Assembly: GCA_903830915.1 (NCBI GenBank)
Contig: CAIKVR010000105.1
Coordinates: forward strand, 1 to 35,655
Reading direction: 5' to 3'
Length of the DNA: 35,655 nucleotides
From: an uncultured Bacteroidales bacterium
GTDB lineage: Bacteria; Bacteroidota; Bacteroidia; Bacteroidales; Paludibacteraceae
How positions within the stretch are numbered: position 1 is the first letter of the stretch; each line of letters starts with the position of its first letter. Below the pieces are notes generated by a model. That model worked only from the letters and a program-made list of their open reading frames with translations, was not told the origin of the DNA and searched no databases. Below, one piece after another: positions 17,535 to 25,391 of this stretch. A program made the position numbers and the translations under genes.

Positions 17535-17559
17535 AATAATTTTGCTTTGATTGAGTTCT

Positions 17560-19395
17560 TTATTTCTTGAATTTCTCTTCCAGGTTACTAATTACCTGAA
17601 TGGTATCTTCATACAGATTACCCATTTCCTGCTGACCGGTATTCGGAGCAAATCGTGCAAACTCACAGGTATTCAGAATACTAACAAACTGTTTGATAAT
17701 TTCAGTATCTACCTTGTATGCGTTCAATTCATCTTCAACCCGTTCTTTAGTCAGTGAAGCTACCGGAATAGATAATTTATCGCTCAGGTAAGTCCAGGTA
17801 GCTTTCATAACTTCCTCGTAAAAAGCATCTTTATTTCCTTCATGCAACAGTTTTTGTGCCAGTTTCAACCGTTTTTGAGCAAGTTTGTTTGCTTTTCTGT
17901 TTTTTACAAGTACTAAATTTGCATTTTCTTTTGCCTGTTTGCGGAAGAAAATAAACAGAACCAGCGAAATAGATAATGGAATGAGGTATAACAACCAGCA
18001 AGTGAGCGTACCAAAAACCGGCTCTTCCTCTTTTGAGATTTCAAATTTATTGGTTTGTATAAATCGAATATCCTTGCCTAATTGCTTCACATCCTGCTTA
18101 TCAACATAATTTCCGCCCGCTACCACCGGTGCTTCGGTTCCATCACCTTTGGCAACCTGAAGTTTATAGGCAGGTGTTCTCAGGGTTTTATATGTTTTTT
18201 CCTGTGTATCAAAATAAGAAATTTCAGTCGACGGTATTTCAAAATTGCCTGAATGACGCGGAATAAACAGATACTCAATGGTTTTTGTACCGGATACACC
18301 TGCTATTGAGGTTTTGAAATTATTGATTACTTTCGGGTCGTACAGCTCAAATCCATCAGGAAATTTAAGTGCCGGATTCTTAATCAACTTCATATTTCCC
18401 GATCCTGAAATATTCAGTTTCAACGTCACAGCATCATTTGCTTTTACTTGTGTAGATGTTATGTTGCTGTTTAACGTAAAATGTCCAACAGTACCATTAA
18501 ATGAAGCTGGTTTATTAGCTGAAGGAAGTGCATTTACGGTAATTTTTACAGCAGGAGCTGAAATTAATTTAGAAACGTTGGTATACGAATCGAAGAAATC
18601 GTCAAATATACTGCGAACCTGAGCTCTGTTTTGAACCCGGATAACCGCTTCAAAGTTCCATTTATCAATCTGAATTACACCCGAATGTTGTGGATAAAGC
18701 AATGTTTTATAAAGCACAAAAGTGCCATAATTTCGTCCGTTATAATTTTCCAGAGCCAATTGTTTATTACCCTGTTGTTGATCAAAATCCTGTTTCAGGA
18801 AACCATTAAAATCAGGCGAACCTTTCGGGTTGCATTGTACCACATCTACCAGAGTATAGAGTTTATAGGTAACCAGAATTGCTTCCTGTTCATACACATT
18901 AGTTTTAGATACTTCGGCACGTATAAAGATATTATCGCCCGAAACAGAAGCCTGTCCCCCACCCGACTGATTTCCCTGCGATTTGGAAGCAGGTGGAGTT
19001 GCATCAGCAGGAAGAACTTTGATTGAAAGTCCGTTCGATGTAACCTTTTTACCATCAACAGTCAAACTTGCTGATCCAATTGTAAAAGTACCTGTTTTCT
19101 GTGCCTGAATAGTATAGGTATACGAAACTGAAACTGAAGAAGTACTTTTACCATTTACATACTGAATACTCTGACTGTGTGACTCGAATGGACCGGCCAA
19201 CACATCAAAATTATTTAATTCAGGAACACGTAAATCCTTTGCATTAGCATTGACTGTATAAACCAATTGAAAAGGTTTATCTAAAATTACTGTTGACGGT
19301 GCTGAAGCCACAAACCGAACCGGTTCGTCGGCTCGCACTATCATTGTAGCTAATATAATGAGCAATAACGATATATAAAGTTTTTTGCGTTCCAT
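17560..19395 (-). CDS. batD: BatD family protein
   Basis: A 611-residue membrane-anchored periplasmic protein of the BatD family. It has a signal peptide (about 1-22), followed by repeated beta-sandwich domains (about 25-430) with blocks such as VRFVASAPSTVILDKPFQLV, GTFTIGSASLTVDGK and TIEYLFIPRHSGNFEIPSTE. One membrane helix lies near 465-487 (LLYLIPLSISLVLFIFF). A cytoplasmic helical C-terminus follows (about 495-611) with KANKLAQKRLKLAQKLL. It lies between batC and batE; the 51-base spacer upstream carries AATTGTAAAT-like words. BatD is thought to work with the VWA proteins BatA and BatB, but direct biochemical evidence is scarce. The C-terminus resembles that of the shorter gene at 22221-23192. 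Confidence 0.9.
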   Translation of the reverse strand: MERKKLYISLLLIILATMIVRADEPVRFVASAPSTVILDKPFQLVYTVNANAKDLRVPELNNFDVLAGPFESHSQSIQYVNGKSTSSVSVSYTYTIQAQKTGTFTIGSASLTVDGKKVTSNGLSIKVLPADATPPASKSQGNQSGGGQASVSGDNIFIRAEVSKTNVYEQEAILVTYKLYTLVDVVQCNPKGSPDFNGFLKQDFDQQQGNKQLALENYNGRNYGTFVLYKTLLYPQHSGVIQIDKWNFEAVIRVQNRAQVRSIFDDFFDSYTNVSKLISAPAVKITVNALPSANKPASFNGTVGHFTLNSNITSTQVKANDAVTLKLNISGSGNMKLIKNPALKFPDGFELYDPKVINNFKTSIAGVSGTKTIEYLFIPRHSGNFEIPSTEISYFDTQEKTYKTLRTPAYKLQVAKGDGTEAPVVAGGNYVDKQDVKQLGKDIRFIQTNKFEISKEEEPVFGTLTCWLLYLIPLSISLVLFIFFRKQAKENANLVLVKNRKANKLAQKRLKLAQKLLHEGNKDAFYEEVMKATWTYLSDKLSIPVASLTKERVEDELNAYKVDTEIIKQFVSILNTCEFARFAPNTGQQEMGNLYEDTIQVISNLEEKFKK

Positions 19396-19446
19396 ATCTA
19401 TATCAATTCAATTGTAAATCGTAAATGAATAAATTGTAAATACACA
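19396..19446. repeat. AT-rich word repeat in the batC-batD spacer
   Basis: The spacer contains AATTGTAAAT at least twice plus CGTAAATGAATAAAT. It belongs to the same class of short diverged words as the spacers at 23193-23248 and 29366-29410. Nothing else is seen in it. Confidence 0.55.
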
Positions 19447-20127
19447 TTACCAGTCTTTATCTGCTTTTTTAGTAGCTCTTACAGGTATTTTCTTGGCTTT
19501 ATCCTGAGCATTCTTTTCATCCTGCGAAAGTGCATCCAATATTTGTTGAGCATTTTCCTTAGTCATTTTAGGCTGCTGATTCTGTGCCTGTTGAGGTTGC
19601 TCTTTTGGTTGCTGCGGCTGAGGTTGATTTTGCTGATTCTGATCCTTATTTTGTTCCTTGTTCTGATCTTTTTTATCCTTATTTTTATCTTTTTTCTGAT
19701 TTTTAAGCATTGCCTGAGCATAAGCCAGGTTGTAACGGGTCTCGTTATCAGAAGGATTATTTTTCAAAGCTGTTTTGTAAGCTTTAATACTTTCTTCAAT
19801 TTTATCACTCACCAAAAGCGAATTTCCGGCATTGTGAAATGCAGCTGCCAATTTTGTTTTTTCTTTTGAATTGGTTGCCAATGCCAGGTTATATTGTTCC
19901 AAAGCATCATTATACTTCTTTTGACGGAACAACGCATTACCCAGGTTATAATTTGCTTCGAACGATGATTTATTCTTAAGCAAAGCTTTTCGGTAAGCAA
20001 TTTCTGCTTCAGTGAATTTGGAATCTTTGTAAAATTTATTTCCGGTACGGATGTCTGCACTTTCTTTTTGTGCCGATAAATTTATTGCCAACACACTCAT
20101 CATCACTATGTAAACTATTCTTCTCAT
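19447..20127 (-). CDS. batC: BatC: exported TPR protein
   Basis: A 226-residue protein with a signal peptide (MRRIVYIVMMSVLAINLSA) and three to four TPR units between residues 25 and 140 (for example ANYNLGNALFRQKKYNDALE and FHNAGNSLLVSDKIEESIKA). A very polar linker follows at about 143-190, almost wholly Lys, Gln, Asn, Asp and Pro, and a short C-terminal helix ends in the BatC-typical KDW. It probably acts as a periplasmic scaffold for the VWA proteins encoded just upstream. It starts 13 bases after batB, which suggests tight co-expression. The low-complexity linker may vary in length between strains. The family assignment rests on TPR content, ending and operon position. Confidence 0.87.
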   Translation of the reverse strand: MRRIVYIVMMSVLAINLSAQKESADIRTGNKFYKDSKFTEAEIAYRKALLKNKSSFEANYNLGNALFRQKKYNDALEQYNLALATNSKEKTKLAAAFHNAGNSLLVSDKIEESIKAYKTALKNNPSDNETRYNLAYAQAMLKNQKKDKNKDKKDQNKEQNKDQNQQNQPQPQQPKEQPQQAQNQQPKMTKENAQQILDALSQDEKNAQDKAKKIPVRATKKADKDW

Positions 20128-20140
20128 AGATACATTATTT

Positions 20141-21184
20141 TCAGTTTTGGATAACTTTTTCCTTCAAATCAAAAATTTTAATTTTGCTCAAACGTTTATT
20201 TCTACGATCAAACACAAAGAAATCAACCAATAAAAGTACCAGTGCTAAAATAGCAAACGACTGAAATTGTTCGTTATATTCCGAAAAAACGGTTGATTTA
20301 ATGTCCGATTTAGCCATCTTATCCAGTTGTTTAGTAATAATCCGATAAGCACTGTTGCTGTTATCGGCATGTACATACAAACCTTTTCCAGCAATTGCCA
20401 GTTCTTTACACATTTGTTCGTTAAGTTTGGATACTACCACATTACCATCCTTATCTTTCCAAAAACTCATCGTTCCGGGAACCGGAATCGGAGAACCATC
20501 GGGTTTACCCATTCCAATTACATGCACAACAATATCATTTTCGGCAGCCAGTTTGGCAGCACCAACCGCATCGTCTTCATGATTTTCACCATCGGTAATC
20601 ACTATAATGGCACGTCCTACTTTCTCTTTTTGACCAAAAGATTTTATCGACAAATCAATGGCACTTCCTATTGCTGTGCCCTGACGTTGAACCATTTGTG
20701 TAGAAATTGAGGATAAAAACATTTTAGCCGAAACATAATCAGCAGTTATTGGCAGCTGAGTATATGCGTCACCGGCAAATACCACCAACCCTATTTTATC
20801 ATCGTTCATGTCGTCAATCAATTGTGATAAAACAAGTTTGGCTTTCTCAAGTCTGCTGGGCTGAACATCCTGTGCCAGCATGGAGTTGGACACGTCAAGA
20901 GCTATCATCACTTCAATACCTTTTCTCTTCGAATTCTCCACTTTTGTACCGAACTGAGGCTGAGCTAACACAATAACCAAAAGCAAAATAGCAATAAGTT
21001 GCAGGTAGAACTTCACTTTAGGTCTGATAAACGAAACATTGGGCATCAACTGATTTATAATTTCAGGATTTCCAAACTTCTTAATCTTGCGATTTTTTAT
21101 GATGTTGGAATAAATGAATACTCCTGCTAATAAAGGTATAAGCAGTAGTAAAAACAAAAATTCGGGATGAGCAAATCTAAACAT
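20141..21184 (-). CDS. batB: BatB: VWA-domain membrane protein
   Basis: A 347-residue protein with two N-terminal membrane helices (about 9-27 and 58-75), a von Willebrand factor A domain (about 88-300) facing the periplasm, and a C-terminal helix (about 311-326). The metal-ion-dependent adhesion site is canonical: DVSNS at 97-101, plus a downstream Thr (QGTAIGSA) and ITDGENHEDDA. VWA domains bind partner proteins through a metal ion. It is separated from batA by 11 bases and from batC by 13, so the three are probably translated together. In MoxR-VWA systems generally, the ATPase and VWA proteins act together in protein maturation or complex assembly; application to this pair is inference from the family. 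Confidence 0.92.
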   Translation of the reverse strand: MFRFAHPEFLFLLLLIPLLAGVFIYSNIIKNRKIKKFGNPEIINQLMPNVSFIRPKVKFYLQLIAILLLVIVLAQPQFGTKVENSKRKGIEVMIALDVSNSMLAQDVQPSRLEKAKLVLSQLIDDMNDDKIGLVVFAGDAYTQLPITADYVSAKMFLSSISTQMVQRQGTAIGSAIDLSIKSFGQKEKVGRAIIVITDGENHEDDAVGAAKLAAENDIVVHVIGMGKPDGSPIPVPGTMSFWKDKDGNVVVSKLNEQMCKELAIAGKGLYVHADNSNSAYRIITKQLDKMAKSDIKSTVFSEYNEQFQSFAILALVLLLVDFFVFDRRNKRLSKIKIFDLKEKVIQN

Positions 21185-21195
21185 TTCTTCTTTCG

Positions 21196-22179
21196 TTACG
21201 GTATTTTTCTAAAAATAGTATTCCTGAAAAGTATTTCCAAACTCAAAAATATTAATGCCAACAAAGCAAACAAATAGAATTGTTCTTCCTTTTTACTGTA
21301 TTGCTGCACACTTATTTTAGTTTTTTCGAGCTTATCAATATCCTGATAAATTCGACGAAGCTTTGTATTATCGGTTGCGTTATAATACTTACCACCAGTC
21401 ATATTAGCAATCTGTTGCAATGATTTAGAATCAAATTCGGATTGCATTTGCTGGTATTGAACTCCCATGGGAGTAGGTACAGGAATATTTACAATTCCGG
21501 TTGTACCAACACCAATAGTGTAAATTCTAACACCGAAAGTTTTGGCAATTTCAGCTGCTGTTATTGGAGCAATATCACCACAGTTGTTTGAGCCATCAGT
21601 TAAGAGAATTATTATTTTCGATTTAGCTTTACTTTCTTTTATGCGGTTTACGGCATTTGCAAGCCCTAAACCAATGGCAGTACCATCTTCAATCAAGCCA
21701 AATTTCACACCGTTGAATAAATTTATCAAAACAGCATGGTCAATTGTCAAAGGACATTGAGTAAAACTCTCGCGGGCAAAAACCACCAAACCAATGTTAT
21801 CTGTGGGGCGTGAAAGTATAAATTCTGAAGCAACAGCTTTTGCAGCTTCCAGCCGGTTTGGTTTTAAATCTTCAGCCATCATGGTTCCTGACAAATCGAG
21901 TGTCATCATAATGTCAATTCCTTCGGCATTCTGAGTTCTCCAGCTATTCGAAGCCTGTGGACGTGCAAGGGCAATGATTATGCAAACAAGTGCCAATGCT
22001 CTCATTACAAACAAACTGTGTCTGAATTTAATTTTTTTGCTTGACGGAAAATGCAATAAACTCCGGTACGAAGAGATTTGCATACTTGCATCGGATTTCT
22101 GCATTTCCCATATGTACCAAAAGATTACCGGTATAAGCAGCAACAACAAAAACAGGTATTCAGGATTATGAAAAGTCAT
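21196..22179 (-). CDS. batA: BatA: VWA-domain membrane protein
   Basis: A 327-residue VWA protein with the same layout as BatB: membrane helices near 8-22 and 57-74, VWA domain about 86-290, and a C-terminal helix near 300-318. The adhesion-site motif reads DLSGT (95-99), so Thr stands in the last position of the usual DxSxS, while the later elements EDGTAIG and LLTDGSNNCGD are intact. Thr can keep a hydroxyl ligand, so metal binding is probably retained. It pairs with BatB, 11 bases downstream. The BatD-like gene precedes it by 41 bases. Confidence 0.92.
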   Translation of the reverse strand: MTFHNPEYLFLLLLLIPVIFWYIWEMQKSDASMQISSYRSLLHFPSSKKIKFRHSLFVMRALALVCIIIALARPQASNSWRTQNAEGIDIMMTLDLSGTMMAEDLKPNRLEAAKAVASEFILSRPTDNIGLVVFARESFTQCPLTIDHAVLINLFNGVKFGLIEDGTAIGLGLANAVNRIKESKAKSKIIILLTDGSNNCGDIAPITAAEIAKTFGVRIYTIGVGTTGIVNIPVPTPMGVQYQQMQSEFDSKSLQQIANMTGGKYYNATDNTKLRRIYQDIDKLEKTKISVQQYSKKEEQFYLFALLALIFLSLEILFRNTIFRKIP

Positions 22180-22220
22180 CTTAATTTTTAATTTAGAACT
22201 GAAATTTATTGTCAGCTTGA

Positions 22221-23192
22221 TTAAACTTCAGTTGTTTCCTCTTTTTTTAATTCATCAATTGGTTTTACCTCTTCTATTTTTGTCTGATTTACAAACAAAT
22301 AGGCATTTATCAGACTTAATTCGTGTTCATCGGGTGCAGCATTCCATTTGGCAAACTTCACTAAATCAGCAAGTTTAAGAATTTGTTGCAGGCTCTGATA
22401 AGTCGATTTCTGATCCATACGCAGCGAACGTAAATGATCCATAATTTCTTCAGAAGTCATTTCCATGCCATTAATATTGAAAATACGTTCAATATATTCT
22501 CTTAACACGTCGGTCAATTCGGTATGATATTCTTTCGACCGACCTTGTTGCCAGAGTTTTTCCTGTTTGATTTTATCAAGTTGGTTCAATGCTACCACAT
22601 GAGCAGGCTGTAACAATTTGATTTGGTCCTCTGTTAATACAGGTTTCTTTTTGAAGAATCGTTGGAATAGATAAATCAAAGCACCTATTAATATCAGGAT
22701 AACCAGAATCAAAAGAACTGTTTTCAAAAAATCACGCCAGTCGAAACGCATGTCATATACAGGTTTGATATCAGCTATTTTTTTTGATGCAGTATCAATT
22801 TTAAATGGTTGAACAACCTTTAACGATAATGATTTTGACCAAATTGTATCTCCGTTCAACACGAAAGGAAAAGCCGGAATATATAAAAGTGAATCTTTAA
22901 AAGCAGTTACCAGATAATGTTGACTTACAACCAAATGTCCATCGGGCGATTTTGAAGTATCCATTTTTCCAGGTTCAACAAGTTCAAGTCCACCGGGAAT
23001 AGAATCTGTAAAAATCGGCATTATGACCTTCTGATTAGGTTGTTGTGAAACCTCATAAGTCAAATGTGCTTGATTTCCAATCCATATCATGGTAGAATCA
23101 ATCTTTGCATTGACAGTTATTTTTTGAGCAAATAAGCTAATACTTGCAAATGAAGTTATTGAAAAAATCAAAAGCAATACAGTTTTTCTCAT
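22221..23192 (-). CDS. BatD-like membrane protein of the bat operon (unnamed)
   Basis: A 323-residue protein that sits between the DUF58 gene and batA, where many MoxR-VWA operons carry a DUF4381-like or uncharacterised membrane protein. It has a signal peptide (about 1-22), a periplasmic beta-rich domain (about 24-145, including AHLTYEVSQQPNQKVIMPIF and YIPAFPFVLNGDTIW), one strong membrane helix (about 156-175, VLLILVILILIGALIYLFQR), and a cytoplasmic helical domain (about 190-305) with ELTDVLREYIERIFNINGME. The layout is that of a short BatD. It may link the cytoplasmic MoxR/DUF58 pair to the periplasmic VWA proteins, which is inference from position and topology. The acidic C-terminal tail (EEVKPIDELKKEETTEV) is unremarkable. 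Confidence 0.75.
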   Translation of the reverse strand: MRKTVLLLIFSITSFASISLFAQKITVNAKIDSTMIWIGNQAHLTYEVSQQPNQKVIMPIFTDSIPGGLELVEPGKMDTSKSPDGHLVVSQHYLVTAFKDSLLYIPAFPFVLNGDTIWSKSLSLKVVQPFKIDTASKKIADIKPVYDMRFDWRDFLKTVLLILVILILIGALIYLFQRFFKKKPVLTEDQIKLLQPAHVVALNQLDKIKQEKLWQQGRSKEYHTELTDVLREYIERIFNINGMEMTSEEIMDHLRSLRMDQKSTYQSLQQILKLADLVKFAKWNAAPDEHELSLINAYLFVNQTKIEEVKPIDELKKEETTEV

Positions 23193-23248
23193 ACAATCAA
23201 ATTCATCTTTAGCAATTGTAAATTGTAAATCTTGAAATAGTAAATTAA
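23193..23248. repeat. AT-rich word repeat in the spacer after the DUF58 gene
   Basis: Tandem TTGTAAATTGTAAAT around 23215-23229 with further GTAAATT words nearby, of the same class as the batC-batD spacer. No gene or clear hairpin is seen. Confidence 0.55.
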
Positions 23249-24115
23249 TCAGGCTCTCATTTTGAATAATTTCATCAAAGCACGGACATAATCTTCGGAA
23301 GTACTCATCGAAACCATTTCAACACCCGATTTTGTGAAGGTTTTCTGGAGTTCAAGTTGATTTTGACCCCAGGCATGTTTATAACTTATTCTCAAACGTT
23401 TATCAGAAGTATCTACCCAAATTCGCTCGCCGGATTCAGCATCTTTCAATTTTATCAAACCAACATCAGGCAATTCTGTTTCGCGAATATCGTAAACCTG
23501 CAAAGCTACCAAATCGTGTTTACGAGCAACAATATTCAGTTCTTTATCGAAATTCTTGTCAATCATATCCGAAATTAAGAATGCTGTAGAACTTTTTTTG
23601 ATGGCGTTTGTCAGATAGCGTAATGCTCCGCCAATATCCGTTTGTTTGCTTTCAGGCTGAAAATCAATCAATTCACGAATAATATGTAAAACGTGCTTCT
23701 TTCCTTTTTTGGGTGGAATGAATTTTTCAATTTTATCCGAAAAGAAAATAACACCAATTTTATCGTTATTCTGAATGGTTGAAAATGCAAGCGTGGCTGC
23801 CACTTCGGTGAAAATATCCTTTTTAAGTTGCGACACAGTTCCGAATTCACGACTGCCCGAAACGTCAATCAGCAAAACCACCGTCAGTTCACGTTCTTCT
23901 TCAAAAACCTTTATATAAGGATGTCCGAAACGCGCTGTCACGTTCCAGTCGATGGAACGTATATCGTCGCCATACTGATACTCACGCACTTCGGCAAAAG
24001 TCATACCACGTCCCTTGAACGCTGAATGATACTCACCTGCGAAAATATTCTTCGACAACCCGCGGGTTTTGATTTCTATTTTCCTTACTTTCTGTATTAA
24101 TTCGCTGGTTTCCAC
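23249..24115 (-). CDS. DUF58-domain protein (VWA-like)
   Basis: A 288-residue soluble protein with the DUF58 signature: GRGMTFAEVREYQYGDDIRS followed by IDWNVTARFGHPY (about 36-67). A VWA-like fold follows, with DVSGS at 84-88 and a later SDMID block. There are no membrane segments, unlike longer DUF58 proteins with N-terminal helices. It lies 47 bases after moxR, the near-universal pairing for this family, and probably acts as the cytoplasmic partner or adaptor of that ATPase. The C-terminus (VRALMKLFKMRA) is basic. Function beyond the pairing is not established. Confidence 0.92.
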   Translation of the reverse strand: METSELIQKVRKIEIKTRGLSKNIFAGEYHSAFKGRGMTFAEVREYQYGDDIRSIDWNVTARFGHPYIKVFEEERELTVVLLIDVSGSREFGTVSQLKKDIFTEVAATLAFSTIQNNDKIGVIFFSDKIEKFIPPKKGKKHVLHIIRELIDFQPESKQTDIGGALRYLTNAIKKSSTAFLISDMIDKNFDKELNIVARKHDLVALQVYDIRETELPDVGLIKLKDAESGERIWVDTSDKRLRISYKHAWGQNQLELQKTFTKSGVEMVSMSTSEDYVRALMKLFKMRA

Positions 24116-24162
24116 AAATTCAATATATAATTATTAATTATGAATTCTTAATTATTAATTGA
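24116..24162. repeat. AT-rich palindromic words between moxR and the DUF58 gene
   Basis: AATTATTAATT occurs twice (24130-24140 and 24150-24160), around TATGAATTCTT. The spacer can fold on itself but lacks a GC stem, so it is not a convincing terminator. The flanking genes are likely still co-transcribed. Confidence 0.55.
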
Positions 24163-25158
24163 TTAAGGTACTTCAACTGTATTTAGAATTTCAGTGATTA
24201 TTTCGTCCGAAGTCATGTTGTTGGCCTCAGCTTCATAGCTCAAACCAATACGGTGACGCAATACATCGTAACATACTGCACGAACATCTTCCGGAATAAC
24301 ATAACCACGACGTTTGATAAAAGCATAGGCACGTGAAGCTAGTGCAAGGTTGATAGAAGCACGAGGTGAAGCACCAAACGAAATCATTTCTTTCAGTGAA
24401 TCCAGCCCGTAATCCTGCGGGAAACGTGTAGCAAAAACAATATCAACAATATAGCGTTCAATTTTTTCGTCAATATAAACCAAACGAACAACATCGCGAG
24501 CTTCAACAATATCTTTTGGGGTAAGAACTGGTAATACCACCGGTTTTTCTTTCAGTAAATTTTGACGGATAATCAATTTTTCCTCTTCTTTTTTCGGATA
24601 ATTGATAATCACTTTCAGCATAAAACGGTCAACCTGAGCTTCGGGTAACGGATAGGTTCCTTCTTGTTCAATTGGGTTCTGAGTAGCCATAACCAAAAAC
24701 GGTTCATCCAATTTGTAGGTATTTTCTCCAATAGTCACCTGACGTTCCTGCATAGCTTCAAGTAAAGCACTTTGAACTTTTGCCGGAGCACGGTTAATTT
24801 CATCAGCTAAAACCAAATTTGCAAAAATAGGTCCTTTTTTAATGCTGAACTCTTCTTTTTTCTGACTGTAAATCATTGTTCCGATTACATCAGCAGGCAA
24901 TAAATCAGGTGTAAACTGAATTCGGCTGAAATCACCTTTAATCAAATCGGACAAGGTTTTAATAGCTAATGTTTTAGCTAAACCAGGTACCCCTTCAAGA
25001 AGTATATGTCCATCAGACAATAATCCAATTAACAAAGACTCTACAAGGTGTTTTTGACCTATAATTACTTTGTCCATTCCCATGGTTAGCGCATCAACAA
25101 ACGAACTTTGTTTTTCGATGCGTTCGTTAAGTTCCCTAATATCAACAGATTGAATCAT
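24163..25158 (-). CDS. MoxR-family AAA+ ATPase
   Basis: A 331-residue cytoplasmic ATPase of the MoxR group (AAA_3 plus lid domain). The Walker A motif is GVPGLAKT at 56-63, Walker B is NLVLADE at 114-120 followed by INRAPAKVQSALLEAMQER, and sensor 1 is MATQNPIEQEGTYPLPEAQ. The C-terminal lid is at about 245-325. MoxR proteins act as chaperone-like motors with VWA-domain partners; here the partners would be DUF58, BatA and BatB encoded downstream. It is the first gene of the bat operon, with a TANNTTTG-type box 37 bases upstream of the ATG. Motor residues all look intact. Confidence 0.95.
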   Translation of the reverse strand: MIQSVDIRELNERIEKQSSFVDALTMGMDKVIIGQKHLVESLLIGLLSDGHILLEGVPGLAKTLAIKTLSDLIKGDFSRIQFTPDLLPADVIGTMIYSQKKEEFSIKKGPIFANLVLADEINRAPAKVQSALLEAMQERQVTIGENTYKLDEPFLVMATQNPIEQEGTYPLPEAQVDRFMLKVIINYPKKEEEKLIIRQNLLKEKPVVLPVLTPKDIVEARDVVRLVYIDEKIERYIVDIVFATRFPQDYGLDSLKEMISFGASPRASINLALASRAYAFIKRRGYVIPEDVRAVCYDVLRHRIGLSYEAEANNMTSDEIITEILNTVEVP

Positions 25159-25194
25159 ATTATTTTATGTTTGATTATTTATTTTTTTGCAGAG

Positions 25195-25202
25195 CAAATA
25201 TA
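25195..25202 (-). promoter_or_regulatory. -7 box of the bat operon
   Basis: TATATTTG on the minus strand matches TANNTTTG exactly and would place the transcript start about 30 bases before moxR. No clear -33 box was found at the usual distance. Confidence 0.45.
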
Positions 25203-25316
25203 GTGTTATTCTAAACTGCTAACTACTTGATTTAATATCTATTAACCTGAATTTAGATTATTATGGAATGGAGGTTCATTAATGAAAAAAACAACTGCTT
25301 TTTTAATTATTTTGAA

Positions 25317-25357
25317 TTAAAAAAGTTCTGCAATTTGTGAAAATTTACAGAACTTCT
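25317..25357 (-). terminator. Terminator after the HU-LysM gene
   Basis: On the minus strand AAGTTCTG pairs with CAGAACTT through a longer, partly mismatched stem, and a run of six T follows. It lies 35 bases past the HU-LysM stop and ends the ftsY-rimO-HU unit. Confidence 0.75.
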
Positions 25358-25391
25358 TTAAAAATTTAATTCAGGACCTATATTTGAGTTG

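Noticed and set aside
18631-19026. 131-codon open frame on the plus strand
   Set aside because: It is antisense to batD, with no recognisable domain or start signal.
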